From the NCBI GenBank assembly GCA_947499255.1, contig CANMNF010000001.1, positions 992,001 through 1,056,000 on the forward strand: 64,000 nt of DNA, in the 5' to 3' direction. Positions 53,056 to 60,966 of this stretch are shown here, one piece after another; position 1 is the stretch's first letter; each line of letters opens with the position of its first letter. The position numbers and the translations under genes are program-made. This DNA comes from an uncultured Sphingomonadaceae bacterium. Lineage in GTDB: Bacteria > Pseudomonadota > Alphaproteobacteria > Sphingomonadales > Sphingomonadaceae. A model generated the notes under the pieces. The model ran no database searches. It saw nothing but the letters and a program-made list of their open reading frames with translations, and was not told the origin of the DNA.

Positions 53056-54402
53056 ATGGTTGCCACCGCCCCGCCTTTGACCCGCGCCAGCGTCTTTCAG
53101 CAGGCCTGGCCCATCATGCTGGGTCAAGCCTCCGTGCCGCTGGTGGGCATTGCTGATACCGCCGTTATCGGACGCACTGGCGATACTGCGGGATTGGCCG
53201 GTGTGGCGTTGGGCGCGAGTGTCATCATGCTGGTCTTTTGGACCTTTGGGTTTTTGCGCATGGGTCTCACCGGCCTTACCGCACAGGCTGCCGGACAGCA
53301 GGACACACGCGAAGTCGAAGCGCTTTTGTTGCGCTCGCTGGTGATCGGCTTTGCGCTTGGGCTGGTGCTGTGGGCGTTGAGCTGGCCGATTACCGCGGGC
53401 CTGTTCGCACTGCTTGCTGGCGGAGAAGCGATCACTGCGGAGGCGAGCGCTTATGTCACAGCGCGTTTCTTCGGGGCACCCGCAGCACTGACGGTCTATG
53501 CCTTTACCGGATGGCTGCTGGGCCTTGGCCGCACGCGAGAGGCGCTGGTGCTGCAAATCGTGATGAACATCGCCAATATCGCAGCCGACATCACGCTTGT
53601 CTGGGGCTTTGACATGGGCGCGATGGGCGTTGGCATGGGCACCGCCTTTGCTGAATGGCTCGCGCTGATTGTGGGCCTGGCGCTGGTGGCGCGGGTGGCG
53701 GGTGCAAGCTTGCCTGCAATCATTGCGCGCACACCGCGCGCTACTTTGCTGGACCGGGCGCGCCTTGCTGCTTTGTTTGCTGTTAATCGGGACATCATGA
53801 TCCGCACAATTGCGCTGCTGATCTTGTTCCTGTGGTTCGCCAATGCCGGCGCGCGTTTGGGCGCGGCGGCTCTGGCGGCCAATCACATCCTGCTGCAATT
53901 CGTCAATTTTGCCGCCTTTGTCCTGGATGCTTTCGCTTTCACCGCAGAAAGCCGGGTGGGCAATGCCATCGGCCAAAAGGACCGCGCGCGTTTCCTCAAA
54001 GCGATCCGCCTGACATCGGAGTTCTCGCTGGGATCGGCTGTGCTGCTCACTGGCATGTTCCTGATCGCAGGCGGTCCGATCATTGCTTTCCTTGCCAAGG
54101 ACGCAGCCGTTGTCGCCGAAGCGCGCAGCTATCTCATCTATGCCGCATTGATCCCTTTGCTTGGTCTTCCCAGCTGGATGCTGGATGGCATCTTTATCGG
54201 CGCCACCAGAGGCGCGGCTTTGCGCAATGCGGGGGTGATGGCGACGCTGGCTTATATCGCGTTGGATCTGGCGCTGCGCCCCATGGGCAATCAAGGCGTG
54301 TGGCTGGCGTTGACGGCCAGCTTCCTTTTGCGCGCTGGCGGTCTTGCCGTGTATTTGCCTGCATTGTTGCGCGATATCAGCGCCAAACCTGATGCAAGTT
54401 GA
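53056..54402 (+). CDS. MATE family efflux transporter (DinF-like)
   Basis: 448 residues with 12 predicted helices; cation-coupled drug or metabolite export. The first segment AWPIMLGQASVPLVGIADTAVIGR and the central repeat VNRDIMIRTIALLILFLWFANAGARLGA are characteristic of the MATE/DinF branch. ATG 53056 (MVATAPPLTRA) is the best start; a GTG at 53005 in frame adds an Arg-rich extension that is not family-like. It is downstream of the Cfa pair, 87 bases away. Confidence 0.9.
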   Translation: MVATAPPLTRASVFQQAWPIMLGQASVPLVGIADTAVIGRTGDTAGLAGVALGASVIMLVFWTFGFLRMGLTGLTAQAAGQQDTREVEALLLRSLVIGFALGLVLWALSWPITAGLFALLAGGEAITAEASAYVTARFFGAPAALTVYAFTGWLLGLGRTREALVLQIVMNIANIAADITLVWGFDMGAMGVGMGTAFAEWLALIVGLALVARVAGASLPAIIARTPRATLLDRARLAALFAVNRDIMIRTIALLILFLWFANAGARLGAAALAANHILLQFVNFAAFVLDAFAFTAESRVGNAIGQKDRARFLKAIRLTSEFSLGSAVLLTGMFLIAGGPIIAFLAKDAAVVAEARSYLIYAALIPLLGLPSWMLDGIFIGATRGAALRNAGVMATLAYIALDLALRPMGNQGVWLALTASFLLRAGGLAVYLPALLRDISAKPDAS

Positions 54403-54681
54403 GCGGCTGCGATGCAGTGCCGCAATTATCCGGGCAAACATCGCAGTGCGGATGAACGCAATGGCATCTGTTTTGTGGCCGCGCGGGCGCGCATGGCAGG
54501 GCTTCGCGCAACCATGCTCAGCCGCTGCTTGCGCAAGGCCAAAGCGTGGCTGAAACCCAGCAGCCAGCGCAAGCTGGATTTGAACGCAGGCATTATCGTG
54601 TGAAACCAGCTCGGACTGCGGCGTTGCAGCGCGGGCCTTCGCCTGATAGGCGCGCCTCCGATTCTGTACGAAAGAGTGCCC

Positions 54682-55902
54682 ATGTCCGATATCAAGAAAG
54701 TCGTCCTCGCTTATAGTGGCGGGCTCGATACCAGCGTCATCCTCAAGTGGCTGCAAGTCACCTACAATTGCGAAGTTGTCACCTTCACCGCCGATCTTGG
54801 CCAAGGTGAGGAACTGGGCCCTGCGCGCGATAAGGCGACGCTGATGGGTATCCCGGATGAGAGCATCTATATCGAAGATCTTCGCGAAGAGTTCGTGCGC
54901 GATTTTGTGTTCCCCATGTTCCGCGCCAATGCCCGGTATGAAGGTGATTATCTGCTCGGCACTTCCATTGCCCGCCCGCTGATCTCGCAACGTCTGGTTG
55001 AGATCGCGGCGGAAACCGGCGCGGATGCCATCGCGCATGGCGCAACCGGCAAAGGCAATGATCAGGTCCGTTTTGAACTGTCTGCCTATGCCCTCAACCC
55101 CGATATCAAGGTCATCGCCCCGTGGCGCGATTGGGAACTGACCAGCCGCACGGCCCTTATCGAATGGGCCGAAGCGCATCAGATCCCTGTGCCCAAAGAC
55201 AAGCGCGGCGAAAGCCCCTTCTCTGTCGATGCGAACCTGCTGCACACCTCTTCGGAAGGCAAAGTGCTGGAAGATCCATGGGTGGAAACGCCCGATTATG
55301 TCTATTCGCGCACCGTCAATCCCGAAGATGCGCCCGATACACCTGAATATATCGAGGTGGGTTTTGAGCGCGGCGATGGCGTCTCCCTGAATGGTCAGGC
55401 GATGAGCCCCGCGACCTTCTTCGAAGCTTTGAACGATCTTGGCCGCAAGCATGGCATTGGCCGGCTTGATCTGGTCGAAAACCGCTTTGTCGGCATGAAA
55501 TCGCGCGGCATGTACGAAACACCGGGCGGCACGATCTATGCCGCGGCCCATCGCGGGATTGAACAGATCTGCCTTGATGGCGGCGCTGCGCATCTCAAAG
55601 ATGAGCTGATGCCGCGTTATGCAGAACTGATCTATAACGGCTTCTGGTTCGCGCCAGAACGCGAAATGCTGCAAGCCGCGATCGATCACAGCCAAGCACG
55701 GGTGAGCGGCACAGTGCGCCTCAAGCTCTATAAAGGCGGTGTGTATCTGGCTGGCCGTAAGTCTGAAAACTCCTTGTATTCTGAAGCGCATGTGACGTTT
55801 GAAGACGATGCTGGCGCCTATGATCAGAAGGACGCAGCAGGTTTCATCAAGCTCAACGCTCTGCGCTTGAAACTGCTGGCAGCTCGCAAACGCCGCGGGT
55901 AA
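54682..55902 (+). CDS. argG: Argininosuccinate synthase
   Basis: 406 residues; joins citrulline and aspartate with ATP in arginine biosynthesis. The PP-loop [38 protein letters not shown] and the tetramer region [17 protein letters not shown] are all present. ATG 54682 opens directly before [11 protein letters not shown]. It stands alone, about 280 bases after MATE, and its downstream region begins the unusual intergenic stretch. Confidence 0.96.
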   Translation: MSDIKKVVLAYSGGLDTSVILKWLQVTYNCEVVTFTADLGQGEELGPARDKATLMGIPDESIYIEDLREEFVRDFVFPMFRANARYEGDYLLGTSIARPLISQRLVEIAAETGADAIAHGATGKGNDQVRFELSAYALNPDIKVIAPWRDWELTSRTALIEWAEAHQIPVPKDKRGESPFSVDANLLHTSSEGKVLEDPWVETPDYVYSRTVNPEDAPDTPEYIEVGFERGDGVSLNGQAMSPATFFEALNDLGRKHGIGRLDLVENRFVGMKSRGMYETPGGTIYAAAHRGIEQICLDGGAAHLKDELMPRYAELIYNGFWFAPEREMLQAAIDHSQARVSGTVRLKLYKGGVYLAGRKSENSLYSEAHVTFEDDAGAYDQKDAAGFIKLNALRLKLLAARKRRG

Positions 55903-55992
55903 TTCGCCGCGAAAAGCGTTGCGATATTGTCGCTGCAACTGCGAAAAGCGTGTTGCATTGCAATAACTTACCTCACTTGCGATGAGCGGTTG

Positions 55993-56039
55993 AGTTATCC
56001 ACCCTTGTCCACTGGCAATTGCGCCAAAAGTGGATAACT
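55993..56039. promoter_or_regulatory. DnaA-box-like inverted repeat
   Basis: AGTTATCCAC (55993-56002) and its exact complement GTGGATAACT (56030-56039) enclose 27 bases. Each arm holds TTATCCAC, eight of nine positions of the DnaA box TTATCCACA. A weaker TTGTCCACT lies between them (56005-56013), and two more near-matches (ATGTCCACT and TTATCCAAT on the minus strand) lie at 56247-56262. The arrangement could be a DnaA binding cluster, or merely an argG 3' hairpin. Confidence 0.45.
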
Positions 56040-56040
56040 G

Positions 56041-56540
56041 CATGTTGTCAGCCTTGCCCGAATCGCTGAGGCCACGCATCTTCACTCCATCGAAAGCAAC
56101 AAAGGTAACGCATCTTCGGATCGCCTGCCGAGAAGAAGGATCGAAACCCAAGAAGCAATCGACGCAATGTTCAAGTTTCTGCGCTGAGAAACGCAAGCGG
56201 TAAATTCGCAAGAGCAAACGCAAGCGAATCGTTGAAGCGGTTGCAAAGTGGACATTGGATAACCGGTAGGAAACCCCGGTGTTGATGGAACCGTGATCGC
56301 AAGATCGCTGGAGCCGCTTGAAGCACCAGGAAGCTACAGGTTGCGGACAGACCGCTTGGAGCGATGAAGCCCTGCAAAGGAGGACATCTGAGCCAGCATC
56401 AGTCCGGCACCGGCGCGAGCGCCGGGCGACATAGCCGGCAAGGCCTTCGGGCCCAAGGTGACACGCCAGGCGTCAAGTGCTTCTTCGGAAGCCCGCACGT
56501 TGCTGAGAGTGGGGTCGGTAGCAATACCGGCCCCATTTCT
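56041..56540 (+). ncRNA. Candidate structured non-coding RNA
   Basis: Hairpins read directly from the plus strand: ATC(TTCG)GAT at 56112-56121; ATTCGC/GCGAAT at 56203-56229; ACCGG/CCGGT at 56262-56280; GATC(GCAA)GATC at 56295-56306; CCGGCG/CGCCGG at 56410-56425; GGCC(TTCG)GGCC at 56442-56453; GCTTC(TTCG)GAAGC at 56479-56492; and a final 10-bp stem GGGGTCGGTA(GCAA)TACCGGCCCC at 56511-56534, followed by ATTTCTGTT. Three canonical C(UUCG)G and two GNRA loops on one strand fix the orientation. No tmRNA, RNase P or SRP RNA core motif is found. Ends are guesses; the 3' stem may be the terminator. Confidence 0.45.
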
Positions 56541-56646
56541 GTTGGAGCTCTATCAACGCCACAGGTTACCTCAGCTTGGCGCTCACCACCCACTCCTCAC
56601 CGTCACATGGCTGACATCTGCTGCTCCCTTTGCTATGTCGTGCGCG

Positions 56647-57276
56647 ATGAGAGAGGGGATCTCTACCCAGCACCGCGCGCCTGCTCTGGCGTTTGCACTG
56701 CTTGCTCTGGCCTTTGCCGGAGCTGTTGGAGCGCCTGCTGCAACGCTCGCCCAAGAGGTGCGGGACGCGCAGGACACCGCCTACGGTGCCGCCAGCGACA
56801 GCGACCTTGGCAGCGTTCCTGGCAGTGACCCCGATGCTGAGGAGCGCCTCGACATACTGCCTGTCGATGAGGAGCTGACCTTCGCGCAGGCCTTTGCACC
56901 GTTTGACGAGCCTGCCGAGCCTGACCTGCCGCCCACCGCCGTCGACATCACCACCATCGAGCCTGCCACCGATACCGCGCGTGATCTGGGCGCAGGGGTT
57001 GCCTCCTATTACGGGCGGCGGTTCCATGGGCGTCGCACTGCCAATGGAGAGCGGTTCAACATGCGCGCACTTACTGCCGCTCACAAGACGCTGCCCTTTG
57101 GCAGCCGGGTGCGGGTGACCAACACGCGCAATGGCCGCTCTGTCATCGTGCGCATCAACGACCGCGGGCCGTTCATCGCAGGCCGCCATATCGACCTTTC
57201 GCGCAGGGCAGCTGAGGAGATCGGCATGATCCGCTCTGGCCACGCATCGGTCCAGCTTGAGCTGCTGGTGAGCTAG
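56647..57276 (+). CDS. rlpA: RlpA-type septal ring lytic transglycosylase/DPBB protein
   Basis: About 209 residues. Signal peptide ([20 protein letters not shown]), an acidic Asp/Glu/Pro-rich linker, and a C-terminal double-psi beta-barrel with [18 protein letters not shown] and the catalytic Asp in VRINDRGPF. It lacks the SPOR domain that binds denuded glycan in E. coli RlpA, so its localisation may differ. Start chosen at ATG 56647; ATG 56635 is also possible and neither has a good ribosome-binding site. It is followed 6 bases later by the L7/L12-like gene. Confidence 0.85.
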   Translation: MREGISTQHRAPALAFALLALAFAGAVGAPAATLAQEVRDAQDTAYGAASDSDLGSVPGSDPDAEERLDILPVDEELTFAQAFAPFDEPAEPDLPPTAVDITTIEPATDTARDLGAGVASYYGRRFHGRRTANGERFNMRALTAAHKTLPFGSRVRVTNTRNGRSVIVRINDRGPFIAGRHIDLSRRAAEEIGMIRSGHASVQLELLVS

Positions 57277-57282
57277 GCCGCT

Positions 57283-57630
57283 ATGCACATCCCCCTCTGG
57301 CTCATCATCGCCAATGTCGCCTTGATCGTGGTGCTGATCGGGCGGCTTTGGCGTTCGGGCGAGAGTGGTGATGACATGATCGCGCAGCAACGCCTCGCCA
57401 CGCTGCCGCCCTCATCCAACACACCGGCCAATACACCGGCCAGTACACCCGCACCATCCTCAACCACCACCACCAGCGCCCCACTGGACGAGAGCGCTCT
57501 GATGGCTCGCCCTGACATCGCCGATGCGCTGGCCAAGCGTCGCCACTTGGCCGCGATCCGTCTGGTGCGCCAGGCGACGGGTCTGGGCCTCAAGGATGCC
57601 AAGCAGATCGTGGACCGGTACCGGCATTAG
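57283..57630 (+). CDS. Membrane-anchored protein with an L7/L12-like C-terminal domain
   Basis: 115 residues: one N-terminal transmembrane helix (LWLIIANVALIVVLIGRLW), a Pro/Thr/Ser-rich linker (about residues 40-68), and a C-terminal segment RHLAAIRLVRQATGLGLKDAKQIVD that matches the ribosomal L7/L12 C-terminal domain (PF00542-like). It is too short and misplaced to be the ribosomal protein. Similar small proteins are seen in several bacteria, without a known function. It directly follows rlpA, so it may be co-transcribed with it. Confidence 0.7.
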   Translation: MHIPLWLIIANVALIVVLIGRLWRSGESGDDMIAQQRLATLPPSSNTPANTPASTPAPSSTTTTSAPLDESALMARPDIADALAKRRHLAAIRLVRQATGLGLKDAKQIVDRYRH

Positions 57631-57647
57631 AGCCAAGCCGCCTCGCT

Positions 57648-57962
57648 TCAGTCCCAATCTCCGCGCGAGCACTCGCTCGTAATCCTGACAATCTTGCTTT
57701 CATCGTAACGGCCATAGCTATCAAGCGCGCCGCGCCTCGTCGCTTTGCTCACCACGCATTCGCAAACCTGTTTGTGGAGCGAGGGGTCAGAGATCATCTC
57801 TGACGTTTTCGCCATGCAGCTTTGCACCCGCTGAGCGTTCGCTCCACTTTGCGCATCAACCGCGTCCAGCTGCTCACTGGTTCTGGCGGCATCTGCCAGT
57901 ATGAGCGGCGTGCCGATGGCGAACAAGCCAATGTTCAACCATTTGGGCGCTTGCGCTGCCAT
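57648..57962 (-). CDS. Hypothetical membrane-associated protein with three cysteines in a cluster
   Basis: 104 residues. One hydrophobic helix near the N-terminus (WLNIGLFAIGTPLILAD) followed by a polar domain with Cys residues at about positions 49, 67, 69 and 99 (VQSCMAKT, VCECVVSKA, SECSRGD). The pairing suggests disulfides or metal binding in the periplasm. No family recognised. It converges with the L7/L12-like gene, whose stop is 18 bases away. Confidence 0.6.
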   Translation of the reverse strand: MAAQAPKWLNIGLFAIGTPLILADAARTSEQLDAVDAQSGANAQRVQSCMAKTSEMISDPSLHKQVCECVVSKATRRGALDSYGRYDESKIVRITSECSRGDWD

Positions 57963-58094
57963 ATCCTTCCTCCATCACTGCCGCTGCTATTGCAGATAGT
58001 CTTGAAGAACAGGTGAACTATTGCGACGCACCTATACTTGCCGCGTTATACCAAGCCTTTCAAAACCCTACAAAATGGACACGTTGGACACTGT

Positions 58095-59042
58095 CTAGGG
58101 CGAATTCTCCTGCGCTTGATATCCGCCCCCACCTTGCCCACTTTCGGCAGCAATTTCCGCAGCAGTTTCGGCAGTGGTTTCGGCAGTGGTTTCGGCAGTG
58201 GTTTCAGCAGCTTGCGAGCCCCTGCGATAATCGCGCCAATCTGTGCTGGGCAGTTGGCCGGGCTTGCGCTCTTCACGCGGGTTGGCCTCTTGTTCGGGAT
58301 CCTCCTCCCGGCTCTCTGCCCTGCTCTCTGCCCTGCTCTCTGCCCCGTTCTCCTGCGGACCATCGGCATCCCGCGCATCAGTCGCAAGGCCAGCTTCAGC
58401 GAGCACCGCGCCCTCCCCCGGCATCACCGCATCGCCATCCGCCCGATCACTCGCCTGATCACCAGCCAGACCACCCGCGAACCCATCCCCATCCTCATCC
58501 CCATCACAATCCGCAAACCCGTCCGCAAAATCGCTTTCCATCGTGTCCCAGTCCCGCTCCGCCAAGTCCGCCCGGCGATCCCCAATCGCCTCGCCCGCAT
58601 CGCGCAGATCATCGAGCCCTTCGTCAAAGAACATCGCGGCCTCCTGCGCCGTTTCATCCTCGGCCATCCGGTCCAGCCGCGCGAGATGCGCCAACAGCAA
58701 CCTTGCATCATAGCGCCGCCGCGTCGCCACCTCCTCACCGTGATAATAGACCACCTCTTCCACCCCGTTCATCGCACGGTCGGCCAGCACCTCCTCGGCC
58801 TGCGTGCGCGCAAGGATCAGCGCGCCATGCCACATGGTTTCAAAGCGCGCACAGGCCCGCTTCAAACGATAAACATTCGCCCGGCTCACCCCCACCGCCT
58901 TGGCTGCCGAGCGGACATTGCCACAAATGGCCAGCTGCTCGCAAAAGCGCGCCTGCAAATCACGGGTGAACAGCGTGGAATGCCGCGTGGTGACCGGCGC
59001 CAAGGTGCGCGCGCGAGGCTCCATCATCTGCGCCGCCCCCAT
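58095..59042 (-). CDS. HTH protein with an acidic repeat-rich tail (terminase-small-subunit-like)
   Basis: 315 residues. Residues about 33-62 (FCEQLAICGNVRSAAKAVGV, then SRANVYRLKR) form an HTH; the following GVEEVVYYHGEEVATRRRYD and DARLLLAHLARLD resemble small terminase subunits and related phage HTH proteins. From about residue 130 the protein becomes highly acidic and Gly/Asp/Ala-rich, with tandem tetrapeptides ESRA and AETT. The start overlaps the stop of the upstream 77-residue gene (TAATG), so the two are coupled. Role may be a domesticated phage DNA-binding protein; uncertain. Confidence 0.6.
   Translation of the reverse strand: MGAAQMMEPRARTLAPVTTRHSTLFTRDLQARFCEQLAICGNVRSAAKAVGVSRANVYRLKRACARFETMWHGALILARTQAEEVLADRAMNGVEEVVYYHGEEVATRRRYDARLLLAHLARLDRMAEDETAQEAAMFFDEGLDDLRDAGEAIGDRRADLAERDWDTMESDFADGFADCDGDEDGDGFAGGLAGDQASDRADGDAVMPGEGAVLAEAGLATDARDADGPQENGAESRAESRAESREEDPEQEANPREERKPGQLPSTDWRDYRRGSQAAETTAETTAETTAETAAEIAAESGQGGGGYQAQENSP
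58145..58212. repeat. 12-bp tandem repeat inside the HTH gene
   Basis: The unit GTTTCGGCAGTG recurs three times in a row with a fourth degenerate copy (GTTTCAGCAGCT), and weaker copies upstream. On the coding strand it encodes AETT repeats ending AEIA. It keeps the frame, so length changes by slippage would add or remove four residues. Confidence 0.8.
58311..58346. repeat. 12-bp tandem repeat inside the HTH gene (second)
   Basis: GCTCTCTGCCCT is repeated three times with the last copy slightly changed. On the coding strand it encodes ESRA ESRA ESRE. Like the first repeat, its unit is a multiple of three, so the reading frame is kept. Confidence 0.75.
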
Positions 59043-59275
59043 TACCGCCGCCCCGTATAGGGTTTGGGGGTAGGAAATGTCAGCGAGCGCGCCCGGCCCA
59101 GCACCGCCTCTTCATTGCGCAAATGGGTGAGATGCTGGGCAGGCGTGGTGAGCGGATCACTCGCGATAGCGCCGCTGGCCACAAGGTCGAGCCAGCTTGC
59201 GACATGATCATGCGGCGCAGTGTTGCCATGCGCGGGTACGACGCCATTGCGCGGAGATTTGAGGGGACGATGCAT
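59042..59275 (-). CDS. Hypothetical 77-residue protein
   Basis: Starts at ATG 59275 (MHRPLKSPRNGVVPAHG) and ends at TAA 59042, sharing one base with the next ATG. It is polar, Pro- and His-rich at the N-terminus, with a helix (HDHVASWLDLVASGAIA) in the middle. Its start is about 95 bases downstream of the unknown gene at 59369-59851 in the same direction. It appears to be the first gene of a pair with the HTH protein. Family not recognised. Confidence 0.55.
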   Translation of the reverse strand: MHRPLKSPRNGVVPAHGNTAPHDHVASWLDLVASGAIASDPLTTPAQHLTHLRNEEAVLGRARSLTFPTPKPYTGRR

Positions 59276-59368
59276 TGTGTGCCTCCATAAAGGTGGTTGG
59301 AGGCGGCACGGGAGCGGATGTTTGGGGGTGTAGGAAAGGGGGAGAGCCGACTTCGTCTGCACGACCGA

Positions 59369-59851
59369 TTAGGCTCTCTTTTCTTGCTCCTCTTCGCGAA
59401 TCGCCTCAAGCTCTGCAACATCTTCCGAAAAATCCAAGATCATTTGTATTGGCCGATCTCCAGAACGATAAGCATTATAATGATCAACATCCTGCTTCGC
59501 TTGGAAACAATCATCCACAATAGACCGCCTCCGTTGCGCGAACGATTGTTCCATATGGACGCGTGGAGCAGTATCTATATCAGCCCAAAGTGTAAGCTGG
59601 ACTCCGCCAACACTTTTTCTGACAGGATGTTTTGCGCGATACCAGAGCCCATGATCGTCGAGCCGCTTTTCTTGTCGCAAGCTGTTAGCAAGTGACTCAC
59701 GGCACATTTTGACTACGCTTTTTGGCGTTGGTTGAAATCGCCCTTTCATAACGGCCCATTCGGCGACAACATCCAACGACACTGGCTCGTGCCCTACCTC
59801 TCTAGTGTAGTCGTCAAAAATCTTCTGCATCTGCTCTTTCATATTAGCCAT
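59369..59851 (-). CDS. Hypothetical protein, third gene of the HigB-HTH/ImmA operon
   Basis: 160 residues, all hydrophilic: N-terminal KEQMQKIFDDYTREVGHEPV, then VAEWAVMKGRFQPTPKSVVK, a positively charged centre (ESLANSLRQEKRLDDHG, RQRRRS-type) and an acidic C-terminus (EDVAELEAIREEEQEKRA). No transmembrane or signal. It begins 2 bases after the HTH/ImmA stop, so it is translationally coupled. The conserved-looking LWYRAKHPV and TLWADIDTAPRVHMEQ segments suggest a distinct family that may co-occur with ImmA proteins. Function unknown. Confidence 0.75.
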   Translation of the reverse strand: MANMKEQMQKIFDDYTREVGHEPVSLDVVAEWAVMKGRFQPTPKSVVKMCRESLANSLRQEKRLDDHGLWYRAKHPVRKSVGGVQLTLWADIDTAPRVHMEQSFAQRRRSIVDDCFQAKQDVDHYNAYRSGDRPIQMILDFSEDVAELEAIREEEQEKRA

Positions 59852-59853
59852 AA

Positions 59854-60966
59854 TTACTGTGTGCCTTTACCGCCAACGTGACCCCAGCCATCGGAAATAA
59901 AATTCCTTATTAGGTATTTGCGAATTGGGACCTGATATTTTCGTAGATAGTCATAACGCCCCATTCTCCTTTGCAGCTGACCAACTACAATGGCCGGGTG
60001 AACACCGACACGGGATGCAAAACCAATCACATCTTTCTCTGAGAAATACGGATTCTTTCTAGTGAAAAAGGAGTCCATTTTATCTTTAGGAATACAAAAG
60101 TTTGCAGCTTCACAATTGGCTTTTACTTCACACTCTTCTTCATCAGATTGAGCCTCTGAAAGATTGTCAATCATGCCGATCCTACCCTTGCCATCACCAT
60201 TCAAGACATGTTCGATTTCGTGGCGAAGAACGAACCAGAAATTATCAAGGCGATCATGAAGCGTAGATAACCCAATCACAGGCGTCTTTTCGTCGAGCCA
60301 AGTACAAACGCCATCAATCTTTGCACCGGGCAGCGCTTCAACGATAACAACTCTTACCCCGCATTCTGACAACAGCTCTATGGCTTCAGTCACAGCCTCA
60401 GCATGGATCATCAAGTGCCTCAGTTCTGGAAGGCGAGACGTTAGGCTTGCTTCCGAGTAACTGGGCAAATCCATCGAACGAGCCAATTGCCTTACTCGGA
60501 AAACCCAAGCCAACTGCATTGGCGGAGTTCCATCACCATGAGTACGCTTCGCCGCAAAAGCGAGCTGAGAAATATTATCATTGGCGGACTCGAAAAACTC
60601 ATTCACCTGCATCTCAAGAAGAGTGCCTTCGGTATCCTCAATCCAACCTCTCCGAACCATATCGCGGATGGGAAACTCAGCCTGTAATGCTGCCCTCGTG
60701 CGAACGCTAGGATCGGGCTCCTTAGCCCGGCTTATGTCATAATGACTCTGTAGATTGGCGAAAAATTGGGGATCTACGTCAAATGCGGATCCTAGTGTTT
60801 TAGCCATGTCGGGGCTAATCGCCCTCTTTCCCGAAAGCAGGGGACTTAACTGCTGCTCAGTCTGGCCTAAAATGAACGCAAGATCACGCTGCGACCATCC
60901 GCGCGCCTCCAACTCTTCCCTTATGAAGACTCCAGGCGGACTCTCCTCAACCCGTTTATCAGTCAT
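59854..60966 (-). CDS. XRE-HTH / ImmA-IrrE metallopeptidase fusion (antitoxin-like)
   Basis: 370 residues. An XRE-type HTH at about residues 11-70 (GVFIREELEARGWSQRDLAF, ISPDMAKTLGSAF) resembles HigA-type antitoxins. The C-terminal ImmA/IrrE zinc-peptidase domain has HEIEH at 249-253 (LRHEIEHVLNG) and the downstream third-ligand region CEVKANCEAANFCIP. The ATG at 60966 overlaps the toxin stop as ATGA, and its stop is 2 bases before the third gene. In ImmA/IrrE proteins the peptidase cuts a repressor to switch genes on; here it may cut its own HTH or the toxin partner. Notable is the fusion of both functions in one chain. Confidence 0.85.
   Translation of the reverse strand: MTDKRVEESPPGVFIREELEARGWSQRDLAFILGQTEQQLSPLLSGKRAISPDMAKTLGSAFDVDPQFFANLQSHYDISRAKEPDPSVRTRAALQAEFPIRDMVRRGWIEDTEGTLLEMQVNEFFESANDNISQLAFAAKRTHGDGTPPMQLAWVFRVRQLARSMDLPSYSEASLTSRLPELRHLMIHAEAVTEAIELLSECGVRVVIVEALPGAKIDGVCTWLDEKTPVIGLSTLHDRLDNFWFVLRHEIEHVLNGDGKGRIGMIDNLSEAQSDEEECEVKANCEAANFCIPKDKMDSFFTRKNPYFSEKDVIGFASRVGVHPAIVVGQLQRRMGRYDYLRKYQVPIRKYLIRNFISDGWGHVGGKGTQ

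Larger units (their letters stand above)
55903..56634. other. Large intergenic region between argG and rlpA
   Basis: 732 bases without a convincing protein gene. It contains the direct repeat GCGAAAAGCGT (55909 and 55942), a DnaA-box-like inverted repeat (55993-56039), further DnaA-box-like matches near 56005 and 56247-56262, and many short hairpins with C(UUCG)G or GNRA loops on the plus strand from about 56110 to 56534. A few short frames cross it (for example 56364-56828 plus), but none has family features, and they lie over the hairpins. Confidence 0.7.

Noticed and set aside
54412-54603. 63-codon plus-strand frame between MATE and argG
   Set aside because: No Shine-Dalgarno, Arg/Ala-rich composition typical of chance frames in GC-rich DNA and no similarity that I can recognise. 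The stretch 54403-54681 otherwise shows nothing beyond probable argG promoter sequence.
50533-56223. A 1,896-codon open frame on the minus strand opposite two Cfa genes, MATE and ArgG
   Set aside because: All four real genes lie in the same phase (start positions 50401, 51718, 53056 and 54682 are equal modulo 3), and the antisense frame lies exactly opposite their codons. Stops in it would need sense codons TTA, CTA or TCA, which this genome rarely uses. The predicted protein has no domain features. It is a by-product of codon bias.
56041-56540. RNase P RNA, tmRNA or SRP RNA as identity of the structured region
   Set aside because: Searched by eye for the RNase P core GGAAAGTCCGGGC, the tmRNA tag codons for ANDN and the SRP tetraloop region GGAAGGAAGC-like; none is present.
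56364-56828. 154-codon plus-strand frame in the argG-rlpA intergenic region
   Set aside because: It crosses the tetraloop hairpins and runs into the rlpA coding region in another frame; composition (Cys, Gly, Ser, Arg runs) is not protein-like. The RNA interpretation explains the conserved-looking parts better.
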